In this document: one piece after another, positions 10,256 through 19,890 of the stretch
Layout: each line of letters opens with the position of its first letter
Position numbering within the stretch: position 1 is the stretch's first letter
Assembly (NCBI RefSeq): GCF_000688295.1
Contig: NZ_JHZF01000020.1
Coordinates: 39,179-103,178, forward strand
DNA: 64,000 nt
Source of the DNA: Pseudooceanicola nanhaiensis DSM 18065
GTDB taxonomy: Bacteria > Pseudomonadota > Alphaproteobacteria > Rhodobacterales > Rhodobacteraceae
Direction of reading: 5' to 3'
Made by a program: the position numbers and the translations under genes
The notes under the pieces: model-generated
What the model was told of the DNA's origin: nothing
Database searches by the model: none
The model's input: the letters and a program-made list of their open reading frames with translations, nothing else

Positions 10256-10458
10256 GCAAAAGGCCTTCCTGCCGGTCATTCGCGATGCCCTGATAATCAC
10301 CGACGCACGGACGCCAGCAACCGGCTGCACTGCTGTGCCGAAGGCTTTTAAATAGGCGAAAGCGCCGAGCCGTGATGGTCTGGCCAAGACCGCTGGCATA
10401 GACCTTTGCATGAGCCGGCCCGCTGTGTTGCGTGGCCAGTCAGCAAAGGGGGAGGTCC

Positions 10459-11610
10459 ATGGTTCTCGACTATGACCAGGACGACGTGGCCTTTTGGGAA
10501 GAGGTACGCGATTGGCTCCAGACCAATGCTCCGCGCGAGCGACGCCCCGAGGCCGGGCCGGAAATGCGCGCCTTTCTCCTGGCGTGGCAGCCGCGCCAGT
10601 ACGATGGCGGATGGGCTGGCCTGGCCTGGCCGAAAGAGCCCGGCGGACAGGGCCTGTCGCTGATCTGGCACGAGGAATATGCCGCCGCAAAGGCCCCGCC
10701 CATCGGGTGTCTGTTCGTGGCGATGAACCACGGTGGCCCCACGCTGATCGCTTGGGGAACGGACGCGCAGAAAGCGTTCCACCTCCCGAAGATCCTCAAG
10801 GGCGAGTCAGTCTGGTGCCAGGGCTTCTCGGAGCCGGGCGCGGGGTCGGACCTTGCCTCGATCTCCAGCCGTGCGGTGATCGACGGGGACGATCTGGTGG
10901 TGTCGGGCCAGAAGATCTGGACCAGCTACGGCCATGTCGCCGACTATCAGGAACTGCTGGTCCGAACCTCTCGCGGCGAGAAGAAGCATGACGGACTGAC
11001 ATGGGTGATCTGCCCGATGGACGCGCCCGGCATCGAGGTGCGCACGATCACCACGATTTCGGGCAGCCAGCACTTCTGCGAGATATTCTACGACAATGTC
11101 CGCATTCCCATGGCGAACGTGGTAGGCTAGGTTGACCGGGGATGGGAGACGGCGATGACCACTCTGTCGTTTGAACGCGGCGTGGGTCTGGCTGGCTGGC
11201 AGATCGAACTGGCCCGCAATGTCGAGATGCTGATCGAACTTGCCCGCACCACCCGACGCGGAAACCGGTGGGTCATCGACGATGACGAGATCGCCAGTCG
11301 CCTGGCCACCATCCGGGCCGAGGTCAAGGCCCTGCGCGCGATGACCTACATACTGGTGTCGAAAGTGGCGCGGGGCACTGCGGGGGCCGAGGGGACGGTT
11401 GTCGGCCTCCACTTCGCTGAACTGGCCAAGCGCTTCCATCGCCTTTCGCTTGATGTGCTGGGACTCGATGCGATCGAGCGCCGGCCGGAGGAGGGGGACT
11501 GAACGACGCTCTTCCTCGAATGCTTCCGGCACGTGATCGCCGGGGGCACATCGCAAATTCGCCGCAACATCATCGGGGAGCGCCTGCTCGGTCTCCCAAG
11601 GAGCCGCTGA
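10459..11610 (+). pseudogene. Acyl-CoA dehydrogenase with two in-frame stop codons
   Basis: ATG 10459 follows GGAGG. The protein is a full-length acyl-CoA dehydrogenase in a single frame: WAGLAWPKEPGGQG, CQGFSEPGAGSDLA, then VRIPMANVVG. There a TAG at 11128-11130 interrupts, and the same frame resumes VDRGWETAMTTLSFERGVG. A TGA at 11500-11502 interrupts again before TTLFLECFRHVIAGGTSQI, ending at 11610. Family comparison suggests GAG to TAG (Glu) and probably TGG to TGA (Trp). No frameshift is needed, so these look like true point mutations. Confidence 0.88.
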
Positions 11611-11611
11611 C

Positions 11612-11935
11612 ATGGTCGACCTGGTCCCGAACGAAGACGAACAGCAGGTGATCGACAGCATCGACGCCTGGCTAGCCGCCGAATTGCCGCTGGACCGGCT
11701 GCGCGTCCCGGGCGGCGCCATGACCGAGGCCACCCGCTGGACCGAGATGGCCGACCTGGGTTGGTTCGCGCTCGGCATCCCGGAGGTCGTGGGCGGCGTC
11801 GGCCTGTCCGTGGTCGAGGAGACGATGCTTCTGCGCGCGTGTGGACGAACTCTGACGATGCCATCGATGGTGGCGACCGTGCTGTCGGGCCACGTCGCCG
11901 CGCGGGCGCGGAAGAAGGATGTCAACCGTCGGTAA
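11612..11935 (+). pseudogene. Acyl-CoA dehydrogenase, N-terminal fragment
   Basis: It starts two bases after the previous pseudogene and encodes about 98 residues of an acyl-CoA dehydrogenase N-terminal domain (DLGWFALGIPEVVGGVG, ETMLLRACGRTLTMP). It ends in unrelated RKKDVNRR. The remaining ~250 residues are missing, cut off near 11,920 by rearrangement next to the IS3 element. Together with the preceding gene it was probably a two-subunit dehydrogenase of the kind used for steroid or branched acyl-CoAs. Confidence 0.75.
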
Positions 11936-11991
11936 CGGACTCGCCTTAGTCAAGCGATTTTGCTCAATCAAATTGGGCCGCCAAGGCGGTT

Positions 11992-12018
11992 TGAACCGCG
12001 CCGGGTTTGCCGGAGGCT
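11992..12018. repeat. IS3 terminal inverted repeat (left)
   Basis: TGAACCGCGCCGGGTTTGCC plus seven further bases (GGAGGCT). It is the exact reverse complement of 13283-13309. Confidence 0.95.
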
Positions 12019-12030
12019 GGATGGTTTGAG

Positions 12031-12936
12031 TCACGCCACCATAGCGAACTCGTCTGATTGTGCATAGAAGCGGGCTTCCGCTTCTGCGGGCGGGATGTTT
12101 CCGATGGGTTCGAGTAGGCGCCGGTTATTGAACCAATCCACCCATTCCAGCGTTGCGAACTCGACCGCCTCGAAGCTGCGCCATGGCCCGCGACGATGAA
12201 TGACCTCGGCCTTGAAGAGCCCGATCACTGTCTCGGCGAGGGCATTGTCATAGGAATCCCCGACGCTGCCGACGGACGGCTCGATGCCCGCTTCGGCCAG
12301 TCGCTCGGTGTACTTGATCGACACGTACTGGCTGCCTCGGTCGCTGTGGTGGATGAGCCCGCCGCCATCGACGGGCCGCCGTTCGTGCAGAGCCTGTTCC
12401 AGAGCGTCGAGCACGAACTCAGCCTGCATGGAACGAGACACGCGCCAGCCGACGATCCGTCTGGCAAAGACATCGATAACCAAGGCCACGTAGACAAACC
12501 CACTCCAGGTCGCGACATAGGTGAAGTCGGACAGCCAGAGCATGTTCGGCGCCGGGGCATGGAACTCTCGGTTCACACGATCCTCAGGGCATGGCGCGGA
12601 GGGATCGGAAACCGTTGTTTTCCGGGCCTTTCCTCGGATCACTCCCGCCAGCCCCATGTCATTCATCAGGCGCGAGACCGTGCACCTGGCGACCGCGATC
12701 CCCTCACGGTTCAATTGCCGCCAGACCTTGCGGGCGCCGTAGACCTGGAAGTTCTCGTCCCAGACCCGCCGGATCTCCGGGCGCAGCTCGGCATCGCGCC
12801 AGGCGCGGTCGGACAGCTTTGCAGGATCGGCCCGGCCCGCGGCATGGGCGCGATAGGTGGACGGGGCGATCGGCAGCACACGGCAGATCGGCTCGATCCC
12901 ATACTGGTCGCGATGCTCATCGATGAACATCTTCAT
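12031..12936 (-). CDS. IS3-family transposase OrfB (DDE catalytic domain)
   Basis: A 301-residue protein with the HTH-like [15 protein letters not shown] start and the rve integrase core: WLSDFTYV (first Asp), [11 protein letters not shown] (second Asp) and [18 protein letters not shown] (Glu). It starts at ATG 12936, overlapping orfA by 4 bases in the -1 frame. A TTTTTTC run near 12,965 (sense strand) may serve as the slippery site for an OrfAB fusion. All catalytic residues are present, so it may be active. Confidence 0.93.
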   Translation of the reverse strand: MKMFIDEHRDQYGIEPICRVLPIAPSTYRAHAAGRADPAKLSDRAWRDAELRPEIRRVWDENFQVYGARKVWRQLNREGIAVARCTVSRLMNDMGLAGVIRGKARKTTVSDPSAPCPEDRVNREFHAPAPNMLWLSDFTYVATWSGFVYVALVIDVFARRIVGWRVSRSMQAEFVLDALEQALHERRPVDGGGLIHHSDRGSQYVSIKYTERLAEAGIEPSVGSVGDSYDNALAETVIGLFKAEVIHRRGPWRSFEAVEFATLEWVDWFNNRRLLEPIGNIPPAEAEARFYAQSDEFAMVA

Positions 12937-13259
12937 TTCCTCGTAGGGCGGTCGAGCTCCGCCTGAGCGAAAAAAGCGGACGCCTTGCGGAGGATCTCGT
13001 TGGCCTGCCGGAGCTCCCGGTTTTCCTTCTCCAGCTGCTTGAGGCGCGCAAGCTGATCGCTGGTCGGCCCCGGGCGTTGCCCGTTGTCACGCTCCTCGCG
13101 TCGCACCCACTTCCGCAACGTCTCGGCCGTGCAGCCGATCTTTGGCGCAATCGAGCAGATCGCCGCCCACTGCGAAGCGTGATCGGCCTCATGTTCCAGA
13201 ACCATACGCACCGCGCGAGCACGCACCTCGGATGAATATCGATTGGATGTCTTCGTCAT
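12933..13259 (-). CDS. IS3-family OrfA (DNA-binding HTH protein)
   Basis: A 108-residue protein starting [20 protein letters not shown], with an HTH ([16 protein letters not shown]) followed by a leucine-zipper-like coil ([21 protein letters not shown]). It ends [13 protein letters not shown], the usual IS3 OrfA C-terminus. It precedes OrfB with a 4-base overlap. Confidence 0.93.
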   Translation of the reverse strand: MTKTSNRYSSEVRARAVRMVLEHEADHASQWAAICSIAPKIGCTAETLRKWVRREERDNGQRPGPTSDQLARLKQLEKENRELRQANEILRKASAFFAQAELDRPTRK

Positions 13260-13282
13260 GGCTCCACCTTCTCAAGGTTGGG

Positions 13283-13309
13283 AGCCTCCGGCAAACCCGG
13301 CGCGGTTCA
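13283..13309. repeat. IS3 terminal inverted repeat (right)
   Basis: Exact reverse complement of 11992-12018; it marks the 5' end of the element upstream of orfA. Confidence 0.95.
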
Positions 13310-13384
13310 TGGCGACAGCGCGGCGCTGATCTGACAAGTGGCAACGGCGGTGCGTGACGCAGGCCCCCGTTACAGCATCTCGTT
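13310..13384 (-). other. Remnant of an IS110-type left end
   Basis: Read on the minus strand, GAGATGCTGTAACGGGGG followed by CCTGCGTCAC...GCCGTTGCC...GCTGTCGCC aligns along about 75 bases with 58268-58345, the leader of the intact IS110 transposase. No transposase follows because the IS3 element begins at 13309. Both copies lie within about 11 bases of the 3' end of an IS5-family orfB. Confidence 0.5.
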
Positions 13385-13390
13385 CTCGGT

Positions 13391-14160
13391 TCATAGCCGG
13401 AATATGACGACGGCGGCGAGGGCGATGGCGGAGAGGAACACCTTCGGGCTTCTGTCGTAGCGGATGGCAACCCGTCGCCAGTCCTTGAGCCTGCCGAACA
13501 TGTTCTCGATCCGGTTGCGGCGTTTGTAGCGACGCTTGTCGTAGCGGACGGGCTTGGCGCGAGACTTCCGGCCCGGGATGCACGCCCGCATCCCCTTGTC
13601 TTCCAACGCTTCTCGGAACCAGTCGGCGTTATAGCCCCGGTCGGCCAGCAGCCACTCTGCCGATTGCAGGCCACCCAGCAGGGCCGCCGCGCCGGTGTAG
13701 TCGCTGACCTGGCCCGCGGTCATGAAGAAGCGGATCGGGCGTCCGTCGGCGTCGGCGACGGCATGCAGTTTGGTGTTCATGCCGCCCTTAGCTCGACCGA
13801 TCAGCCGGCCGCGTTGGTCATCGGATCCCCATTTTTCGAACGCAGGCTGGTCGCCGTGCGGTGCGCCTTCAGGTAGGTCGCGTCGATCATCAGCGTCCTC
13901 GGAACAGCCGCCTCCGACGCCAGCCCATCCACTATCCGGGCAAAGATGCCCTTGTCGCTCCATCGCTTCCAACGGTTGTAGAGCGTCTTCGCTGGGCCTT
14001 AATCCTTCGGCGAATCACGCCACCGCAAGCCGTTGCGATTGATGAAAATTATCCCGCTGAGAACACGTCGGTCATCAACCCGCGGCTTGCCACGGCTCTT
14101 GGGGAAGAAGGGCTGAAGCCGGGCCATCTGCGCGTCCGACAGCCAGAAAAGGTTGCTCAT
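13391..14160 (-). pseudogene. IS5-family transposase (orfA/orfB), premature stop in orfA
   Basis: orfA starts at ATG 14160 (MSNLFWLSDAQMARLQPFF) and reads to GLRWRDSPKD, where TAA at 13999-14001 replaces the usual Tyr codon. The frame continues GPAKTLYNRWKRWSDKGIF to its normal end at 13801. orfB overlaps in another frame (GRLIGRAKGGMNTKLHAVAD) with DRGYNADWFRE and a complete C-terminus RRNRIENMFGRLKDWRRVA, stopping at 13391. Two-frame DDE transposases of this group use frameshifting; here the TAA would block it. Confidence 0.8.
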
Positions 14161-14225
14161 TGGTCAGTCTCCCTACGGAGCCTGAATCATGCCGCAAGCG
14201 CAAGATCATTGGGTCCTGACCCTAG
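13391..14225 (-). mobile_element. IS5-family (IS427-like) element, degenerate
   Basis: The outer end at about 14207-14225 carries TAGGGTCAGGACCCA on the minus strand, the same terminus as the second IS5 copy at 57446. It is inserted into the IS110 transposase gene right after codons for REAL. The opposite end is not recognisable because IS110-like sequence follows the orfB stop. orfA carries a premature stop, so the copy is probably inactive. Confidence 0.75.
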
Positions 14226-14980
14226 AGCGCTTCGCGGACCCTCCCCCTGCCGCCCCAAATGCGTCGCGATCCGCGCCAGGTTTCGCTTCCCTGCGCACGC
14301 GGCGCAAGGCCTGCGAGCGAGGCGATGCGCCGTCGATCCAGCCGACCGAGTTCCGGTAGCTCTCCAAGCAAGACGGCCAGGACTGTGGGGCCGATGCGGG
14401 GGACGGCGCGCAGGAGCGCGGCCTGCCGTTCAAGGCCGGGATCGCTCGCGATGAGGTCGGCGATGGTCCTGTCCATCGTCTCGACACGCCGGTCCAGGAT
14501 TCGGATCATCCGGTCGATCTCCGCCCGGATATCGGCGCTGCCTGCATTCTGGCGGCGGATCTTTTCCGCCTTGCGCATCTCGACCAGCTGCCTGCGGCGG
14601 CGGAGCAGGTCGCTCAGCCGGACCCGGGCCGGGGACCGGGGAACGGTCGGCGTCAGGTCCAGCTTCTCCCCCATCTGGGCAAGGATTCGGGCATCGACGC
14701 GATCGGTCTTGGCCTGCACGCCGATCGCCCGGGTGAACTCTCGGGCCTGCCGGGGATTGACGCGCGCGTAGGCGAGGCCGCGCCTGGAGAGGGTGGCGAT
14801 GAGAGGCCCGTCGCATCCGCTGGTTGCTTCAAAGACGACCAGCGCGTCCTCCGGCAGAGAGGTGGCCCATCGGATGATCGCGTCCGGCGTGTTCTTGATC
14901 CTCGCTGTGGCGCCGGACGGAAGGGAATGGGTATCGATCCAGCCACGGGCGAGGTCGCAGCCGATGAAGGTCTGTGGCAT
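14222..14980 (-). pseudogene. IS110-family transposase, C-terminus removed by IS5 insertion
   Basis: Starts at ATG 14980 (MPQTFIGCDLARGWIDTHSL), with the DEDD RuvC-like N-terminal domain (GCDLA; VFEATSG; KTDRVDARILA) and the Tnp20 domain (LRAVPRIGPTVLAVLLGEL). It ends VREAL plus stop where the IS5 terminus begins; the normal sequence would continue through the catalytic Ser region. About 50-60 residues are lost, so the protein is probably inactive. Confidence 0.85.
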
Positions 14981-15140
14981 GGTATGGGCTCCTGTCCGTG
15001 TCGTGCGGGATCGGGGCCAACCGTCCCAAGCAACTGTTCAGTTTGATCGTGACGTGGAAGGGACCCTTGCTCCCACACGGGCTCACGGGCCTTGGGGAGG
15101 ACGGCTCCCTTCCACACCCGTGTTCCTACAACATCGCCAA
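14981..15140 (-). other. IS110 non-coding leader, candidate bridge-RNA region
   Basis: The 160 or so bases upstream of this IS110 transposase hold no gene. They contain a perfect 10-bp inverted repeat, GTGGAAGGGA at 15054-15063 and TCCCTTCCAC at 15106-15115, with smaller GC-rich repeats in the loop. In characterised IS110 elements this position encodes the structured bridge RNA that selects target and donor. Here that role is an inference from position and potential folding only. Confidence 0.35.
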
Positions 15141-15155
15141 CAGACAGGGGGGCCG

Positions 15156-16817
15156 TCAGGCGTCGGTGCCGGTCCCCAGCTTCTTGTATAGGTAGGAGCG
15201 GGACACCCCGAGATGCTCGGCCGCCTTCTTCTTGTTGCCCTTGAACCGGATCACCGCGTCGTGGATCAGATGCAGCTCGAGGTCCTCCAGCGCGTCCTTG
15301 AGCGAGCCGCCGCCGCTGGTCGAGAAGGAGGTCGCCCGCTCCGTATCCGGCGCAGTGTCGTCGCCGGGTCCGGACTCGAAATCCTCGAGCTTCAGCTTGC
15401 TGCCTTCCGCGAAGACGAAGGCGCGTTCGACCACGTGGCGCAATTGGCGGACGTTGCCGGGCCAGGACCGCTCCATTAGGTGATGGGCGATCTCCATCTC
15501 GACCTCCGGCACGTCGCGGCCATACTGGGCGGCAAGCTCGGCCACGAAGTGGTTCAGCAGCAGCGGGATATCCTCGCGGCGCTGGTCCAGCGGCGGGATC
15601 TGGATGGTGACCGGGCTGATCCGGTAATAGAGGTCCAGCCGGAACTTCTCCTGCTCGACAAAGGCCTCCAGATCGCGGTTCGTGGCGCTGCAGAGCCTGA
15701 AATCCACCCGCTTGGGCTTGTCGCCGCCGACCCGTTCGACGATCCGGTCCTGCAGAACCCGCAACAGTTTTGTCTGCACCTCGAGCGGCATGTCCCCGAT
15801 CTCGTCCAGAAAGATCGTGCCCTTGTCGGCCTGTTCGAACTTGCCCACGCGGCCCTTGCGGTCGGCGCCGGTGAACGAGCCGGCCTCGTAGCCGAACAGT
15901 TCGCTTTCCACGAGCGAGACGGGCAGGGCGGCGGCGTTGACCGTCACCATCCGCTGGTCCTTGCGAGAGCTCAGCTGATGCAACGCCTGCGCGACCAGTT
16001 CCTTGCCGGTGCCGCTTTCGCCCTGGATCAGGACGGGGATGTCGAGCGGGGCGATCTTGCGGATCTGGTCCCTGAGCGACCGCATGGCGAGGCTGTTGCC
16101 GATGATCGCGTCCAGGAAATCGACCGGCCCGCTTTCCTTGGTCTTGCGGGCGTTCGACTTGTAGGTCTCGATCTGCCCTTCCAGATCGCTGATCTTGCGC
16201 GCCATCGCCTCCAACTGCTGGGGGCCCTTGAACATCACCCGACCGATGGCGCCGACGATCTTCTTGCCGTGGCGGATCGGGTAGCGCGACACGACGCGGT
16301 CGACGCCCTTCATCCGCTGGACCTGCCCAACCTCGGCGACGCCGGTCTTCAGCGTCAGGTGCAGGCGCGTGTTCTCGATCACGTCGCGCACCGGCTTGCC
16401 GACACCGCCGCCCGGTTCGAGGCCGAAGAACTTTTCATGGACGGGCGAGATATAGGCCATCTTGGCGTTCGCATCGACGATGGTCATTGCGTCGTAGGGA
16501 TCGTTCAGGATGTGGTTCAGGATGTCATAGGCGAAATCCACGCGCATCACGAACTGCAGGACAGTGTCCGCGGGCGGCGAAGAAATCAGGACGACATACC
16601 CGGCGGGATAGGGTGAAACGAACCCGACGAACCGGGCGTCGTTCAGCAGGATCGGCACGAAACGGCGTTCGGCGGCATCCTCCAGCCATTCGGAGTCGGA
16701 AATGATCGCACGGATTCGGACATCTTCGGCCGCGCCGGAGGCGAGCAGGCATTTCCCTTTGTTATCAGTGACAAGGACGCCCTTTATCCCGGTGTCTTCA
16801 CCGCTTTCGGCACTCAT
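15156..16817 (-). CDS. Sigma54-dependent transcriptional activator (PAS-AAA-Fis)
   Basis: A 553-residue bacterial enhancer-binding protein. ATG 16817 has GGGAGG 5-10 bases upstream. Residues ~1-100 form an uncharacterised sensor segment, ~100-200 look PAS-like ([16 protein letters not shown]), and ~205-230 form a coiled-coil linker. The AAA+ domain has Walker A GESGTGKE (266-273), loop GSFTGA (313-318, Ser replacing the usual Ala) and Walker B TIFLDE. A Fis-type HTH ends the protein ([19 protein letters not shown]). There is no response-regulator receiver domain, so it probably senses a ligand directly. It is divergent from rpoN and adjacent to four -24/-12 promoters, which are its likely targets. 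Confidence 0.93.
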   Translation of the reverse strand: MSAESGEDTGIKGVLVTDNKGKCLLASGAAEDVRIRAIISDSEWLEDAAERRFVPILLNDARFVGFVSPYPAGYVVLISSPPADTVLQFVMRVDFAYDILNHILNDPYDAMTIVDANAKMAYISPVHEKFFGLEPGGGVGKPVRDVIENTRLHLTLKTGVAEVGQVQRMKGVDRVVSRYPIRHGKKIVGAIGRVMFKGPQQLEAMARKISDLEGQIETYKSNARKTKESGPVDFLDAIIGNSLAMRSLRDQIRKIAPLDIPVLIQGESGTGKELVAQALHQLSSRKDQRMVTVNAAALPVSLVESELFGYEAGSFTGADRKGRVGKFEQADKGTIFLDEIGDMPLEVQTKLLRVLQDRIVERVGGDKPKRVDFRLCSATNRDLEAFVEQEKFRLDLYYRISPVTIQIPPLDQRREDIPLLLNHFVAELAAQYGRDVPEVEMEIAHHLMERSWPGNVRQLRHVVERAFVFAEGSKLKLEDFESGPGDDTAPDTERATSFSTSGGGSLKDALEDLELHLIHDAVIRFKGNKKKAAEHLGVSRSYLYKKLGTGTDA

Positions 16818-16862
16818 GCAACCCTCCCATGGCGACACATTCTCCAATCGCCGACATTAGGT

Positions 16863-16888
16863 GTGTCCTTGACATGGACACTTGTCAA
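16863..16888. promoter_or_regulatory. Overlapping palindromes between activator and rpoN genes
   Basis: In the 268-bp divergent spacer, GTGTCC-N7-GGACAC (16863-16881) and TTGACA-N8-TGTCAA (16869-16888) overlap. Such nested dyads are typical operators or activator sites. I saw no -24/-12 motif here, so the activator and rpoN are probably expressed from sigma70-type promoters and may be autoregulated at this site. Confidence 0.4.
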
Positions 16889-17085
16889 TCAAACCTGTCC
16901 ACAAAGTAGCTTGATGCGTGACCTCAATAAATGCAAAGGTGCGACTCGGTGTTTGGCATGTCTATTGCTTTCAAGGGCACCAACCGGTCGAGGAGGGGCG
17001 GCGCTTTGAAATGCGCGGCCTGACCGGAGCACCCCGAAAGGGGATGGCCCGCACAAAGCCGGGTCGGGGAAGAAGGGGGGAAGAC

Positions 17086-18501
17086 ATGGAACTCAGGCCG
17101 AACCAGTTTCAGCAGCAACGGCAGTCGCTGTCGATCACCGGGCAGGTGATCCAGTCGATCCGGCTGCTGCAATACGGCAACCACGAACTCGAGGAATTCC
17201 TGCGCGAACAGGCGGACGACAACCCGTTGATAAAGGTCGTCGGCGGCGCGTCGGACATGCCCGCGAAAAGCGAGGCGGCGCGCGGTGTCGAGAACAATCG
17301 CCAGTCCTGCCCGAACGCCGCGCTGCGGCTGCCGATCTCTGGCGCAGGCGACGATATGCCGGGGCCGGACCAGTATATCGAGGCGCGCGTCTCGCTGCGG
17401 GATCACCTGATCGCACAGGTCGACCTGATGCTGGACGCGCCCGTCGATCGCCTGATCGCGCGCGAGATCGTCGAGTCGCTGGACGCCGACGGATACCTGC
17501 GCCGCGACACGGAGATCATGGCGGATCTGCTGGGTGTGCCTGCGGACCGGTTCGATGCCGTCCTGCGCACCGTGCAGTCCTGCGAGCCGACCGGCGTCGC
17601 CGCGCGCGATCTGGCCGAGTGCCTGTCGCTCCAGCTTGCGGAACGTGACCGCCTGACAGCCCCGATGCGCGCGCTGCTCGGCAATCTCGGGCTGCTCGGC
17701 GACTACAAGATCGACGCGCTGGCCCGTGTCTGCGGCGTGGATGCTGCAGGCGTCATGGAACTGGCCCGCCAGATCCGCGAACTCGATCCCCGTCCGGGCC
17801 TGCAATTCGATGCCGAACCGGTCGTGATGGCCCTGCCGGACATTCACGTCGAGATGGCCGAGGACGGCACGCTGAGCGTCGCGCTGAACACGGATGTCAT
17901 GCCGCGCGTGCTGATCGACCGGGAATATCACGCCCGGATCAGCGCCCGCATCGACGGCACGGCCGAGCAGCGCTTCATGATCGACTCCATGCGCAACGCG
18001 AACTGGCTGGCGCGCAATATCGACCAGCGGGCGCAGACGATCCTGCGGGTCGCGACCGAGATCGTGACGAAGCAGAGCGACTTCTTCCGCTACGGCGCGG
18101 GCAGCCTGAAGCCGCTGTCGCTCAAGGACATCGCGGCCGAGGTCGATCTGCATGAATCCACCGTGTGTCGCGCCGTCGCGGACAAATACATGATGACCCC
18201 GCGCGGCATGTTCGAGCTGAAGTTCTTCTTCACCAACGCGCTCGGCGTGGTGGATGGCGACGACATGCTGTCCGTCGAAACCGTCCGCCATCGCATCCGG
18301 CAACTGGTGGAGGCAGAAAAGCCCACCGACATCCTGTCGGATCAGGCGATCATGGACACGCTGAGGTCCGAAGGCATCGACATCGCGCGGCGGACCGTCG
18401 CGAAATACCGCGAGATGATGGACATTCCGACCTCGCGGAAACGCAAGCGGCTCAAGGCTCCGTTGCCTCTGGCCCGTGGTGTCCTGGCGGCGGCGGAGTG
18501 A
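17086..18501 (+). CDS. rpoN: RNA polymerase sigma-54 factor (RpoN paralogue)
   Basis: A 471-residue sigma54. ATG 17086 gives the standard start MELRPNQFQQQRQSLSITGQ (Gln/Leu-rich region I that contacts the activator). The core-binding domain follows, then the HTH (SLKDIAAEVDLHESTVCRAVADKY) that reads the -12 element, and the RpoN box ARRTVAKYRE at about residues 434-443, which reads -24. All regions are present. An open frame extends 56 codons upstream but is not sigma54-like. Lying next to its own activator and target promoters suggests a specialised copy, as known for the multiple rpoN genes of Rhodobacter sphaeroides. Confidence 0.95.
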   Translation: MELRPNQFQQQRQSLSITGQVIQSIRLLQYGNHELEEFLREQADDNPLIKVVGGASDMPAKSEAARGVENNRQSCPNAALRLPISGAGDDMPGPDQYIEARVSLRDHLIAQVDLMLDAPVDRLIAREIVESLDADGYLRRDTEIMADLLGVPADRFDAVLRTVQSCEPTGVAARDLAECLSLQLAERDRLTAPMRALLGNLGLLGDYKIDALARVCGVDAAGVMELARQIRELDPRPGLQFDAEPVVMALPDIHVEMAEDGTLSVALNTDVMPRVLIDREYHARISARIDGTAEQRFMIDSMRNANWLARNIDQRAQTILRVATEIVTKQSDFFRYGAGSLKPLSLKDIAAEVDLHESTVCRAVADKYMMTPRGMFELKFFFTNALGVVDGDDMLSVETVRHRIRQLVEAEKPTDILSDQAIMDTLRSEGIDIARRTVAKYREMMDIPTSRKRKRLKAPLPLARGVLAAAE

Positions 18502-18572
18502 AGTGGCGCGCCTGCGCGGGGTACTGCCGGTCCGGGGAATCCCTCCACCTGTAAAGTCGTGGCGCCGCATTT

Positions 18573-18588
18573 TGGCACGGGCATTGCA
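18573..18588 (+). promoter_or_regulatory. Sigma54 -24/-12 promoter for unit 1
   Basis: TGGCACGGGCATTGCA matches the consensus TGGCACG-N4-TTGCA exactly, with 10 bases between the GG and GC dinucleotides. The predicted transcription start is near 18600, just before the CoA-transferase gene that opens the ten-gene unit ending at 30001. Confidence 0.92.
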
Positions 18589-18622
18589 TCTGTAGTTCGG
18601 TGACAGACAAGAGATGTGGGCC

Positions 18623-19855
18623 ATGACAAACCAGCCAAGTGCAGAGCAGCAGCAATCGACCGGATTGCCCTATGAAACCCTGCCGATCGTGGAGTCGGGA
18701 CAGACCTTCGGCTTTCTGAACGGCGTCCGTGTCCTCGACCTGACGACGTCGGTCGCCGGTCCCTATGCGACGATGCTGTTGTCCGATTTCGGGGCCGAGA
18801 TCATCAAGGTCGAACGCCCTGCCGGTGACGATGCCCGCGCCTGGGGCCCGCCGTTCCTGCACGGGCAGGCGCTGTGGTTCGCTGCGGTGAACCGCAACAA
18901 GCGCAGTGTCGTGATCGATGCACAGACCGAACAGGGCCGCGCCGACCTGCTGGCGCTGGTGCGGACCGCCGACGTGGTCGTGACGAACCAGCCGCCGTCG
19001 GTGCAGAAGAAGCTGGGCCTCGACTACGACACGCTGAAGCAGGAGCGCGAGGGCCTGATCTTTGTCGCCATCACCGGCTTCGGACTTGAAGGCGAGCGGG
19101 CGAACCTGACCTGCTACGACCTGATCGCCGAGGGCTATTCCGGGATCATGGACATCACCGGCCCCGCCGGGGCCGAGCCGCAGAAGATCGGCGCTCCGGC
19201 GGCGGACATGCTGGCCGGTCAGGACGCGGCGATGGCGACGATGGCCGCACTGGCCGGACGTCACCAGAACGGCGGGCAGGGCCAGTGCATCGACGTCAGC
19301 CTTGTCGAGAGCATGACCCGCTTCCTGTCGTGCCGGATTTCCCCCTACCTCGGCGCGGGCGAGATCCCCGAGCGGACGGGCGGGCGCGACAGCGTCATCG
19401 CGATCTACCAGCCGTTCGAGACGGCGGATCATCCGATCACGCTGGGCCTCGGGTCCGATGCGATCTGGAGCCGGTTCTGGAAAGCGCTCGGCGATCCCGA
19501 ATTCGCGGCCCGCGAGGACTTCCGCAGCAACGCCGACCGCCGCGAGAACCGCGTCGAGATCGTCGAGCGGATCCAGTCGCTGCTGCTCAAGGAAACCCGC
19601 GCGCACTGGCTGGACGTCTTCCGCGACGCCCGCGTGCCCGCCGGGCCGATCAACCGCGTGGACGAGGTCGCCGCGGACGAACATCTGCGGGCGCGCGATC
19701 TTTTCTATGCAGTCGAGGACGATGAGGGCAGGATCCTGCCGCAGATCGGTCTTGGCATCCGCATCAACGGGCAGGCCAGCACCGCGCGCCTCGCCCCGCC
19801 GCGTCTCGGCGCGGACACGCAGGCGATCCTGCGCGATCTCAAACCGTCCGAGTGA
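18623..19855 (+). CDS. Family III (CaiB/BaiF) CoA-transferase
   Basis: About 410 residues. ATG 18623 sits 9 bases after AGAG; ATG 18614 in the same frame is the alternative. It has VLDLTTSVAGPYATMLLSDF, GAEIIKVERPAGDDARAWG, and YDLIAEGYSGIMDITGP with the likely catalytic Asp, plus GQCIDVSLVESM. It transfers CoA to a carboxylate in the cytosol, probably the incoming acid or the ring-opened diacid. As the first gene after the sigma54 promoter it belongs to the ring-cleavage unit. It ends four bases into the run leading to the BadI-like gene. Confidence 0.9.
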   Translation: MTNQPSAEQQQSTGLPYETLPIVESGQTFGFLNGVRVLDLTTSVAGPYATMLLSDFGAEIIKVERPAGDDARAWGPPFLHGQALWFAAVNRNKRSVVIDAQTEQGRADLLALVRTADVVVTNQPPSVQKKLGLDYDTLKQEREGLIFVAITGFGLEGERANLTCYDLIAEGYSGIMDITGPAGAEPQKIGAPAADMLAGQDAAMATMAALAGRHQNGGQGQCIDVSLVESMTRFLSCRISPYLGAGEIPERTGGRDSVIAIYQPFETADHPITLGLGSDAIWSRFWKALGDPEFAAREDFRSNADRRENRVEIVERIQSLLLKETRAHWLDVFRDARVPAGPINRVDEVAADEHLRARDLFYAVEDDEGRILPQIGLGIRINGQASTARLAPPRLGADTQAILRDLKPSE

Positions 19856-19890
19856 CGGGTCCCGAACAGAACATGAAGGAAGGACAAGAC

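Larger units (their letters stand above)
11992..13309 (-). mobile_element. IS3-family insertion sequence, complete
   Basis: A 1,318-bp element bounded by perfect 27-bp inverted repeats starting TGAACCGCGCCGGGTTTGCC. It carries overlapping orfA and orfB on the minus strand. I could not see a matching 3-5 bp target duplication at the two ends, so one flank was probably rearranged after insertion: the left neighbour is the cut acyl-CoA dehydrogenase and the right neighbour an IS110-like end. Confidence 0.9.
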
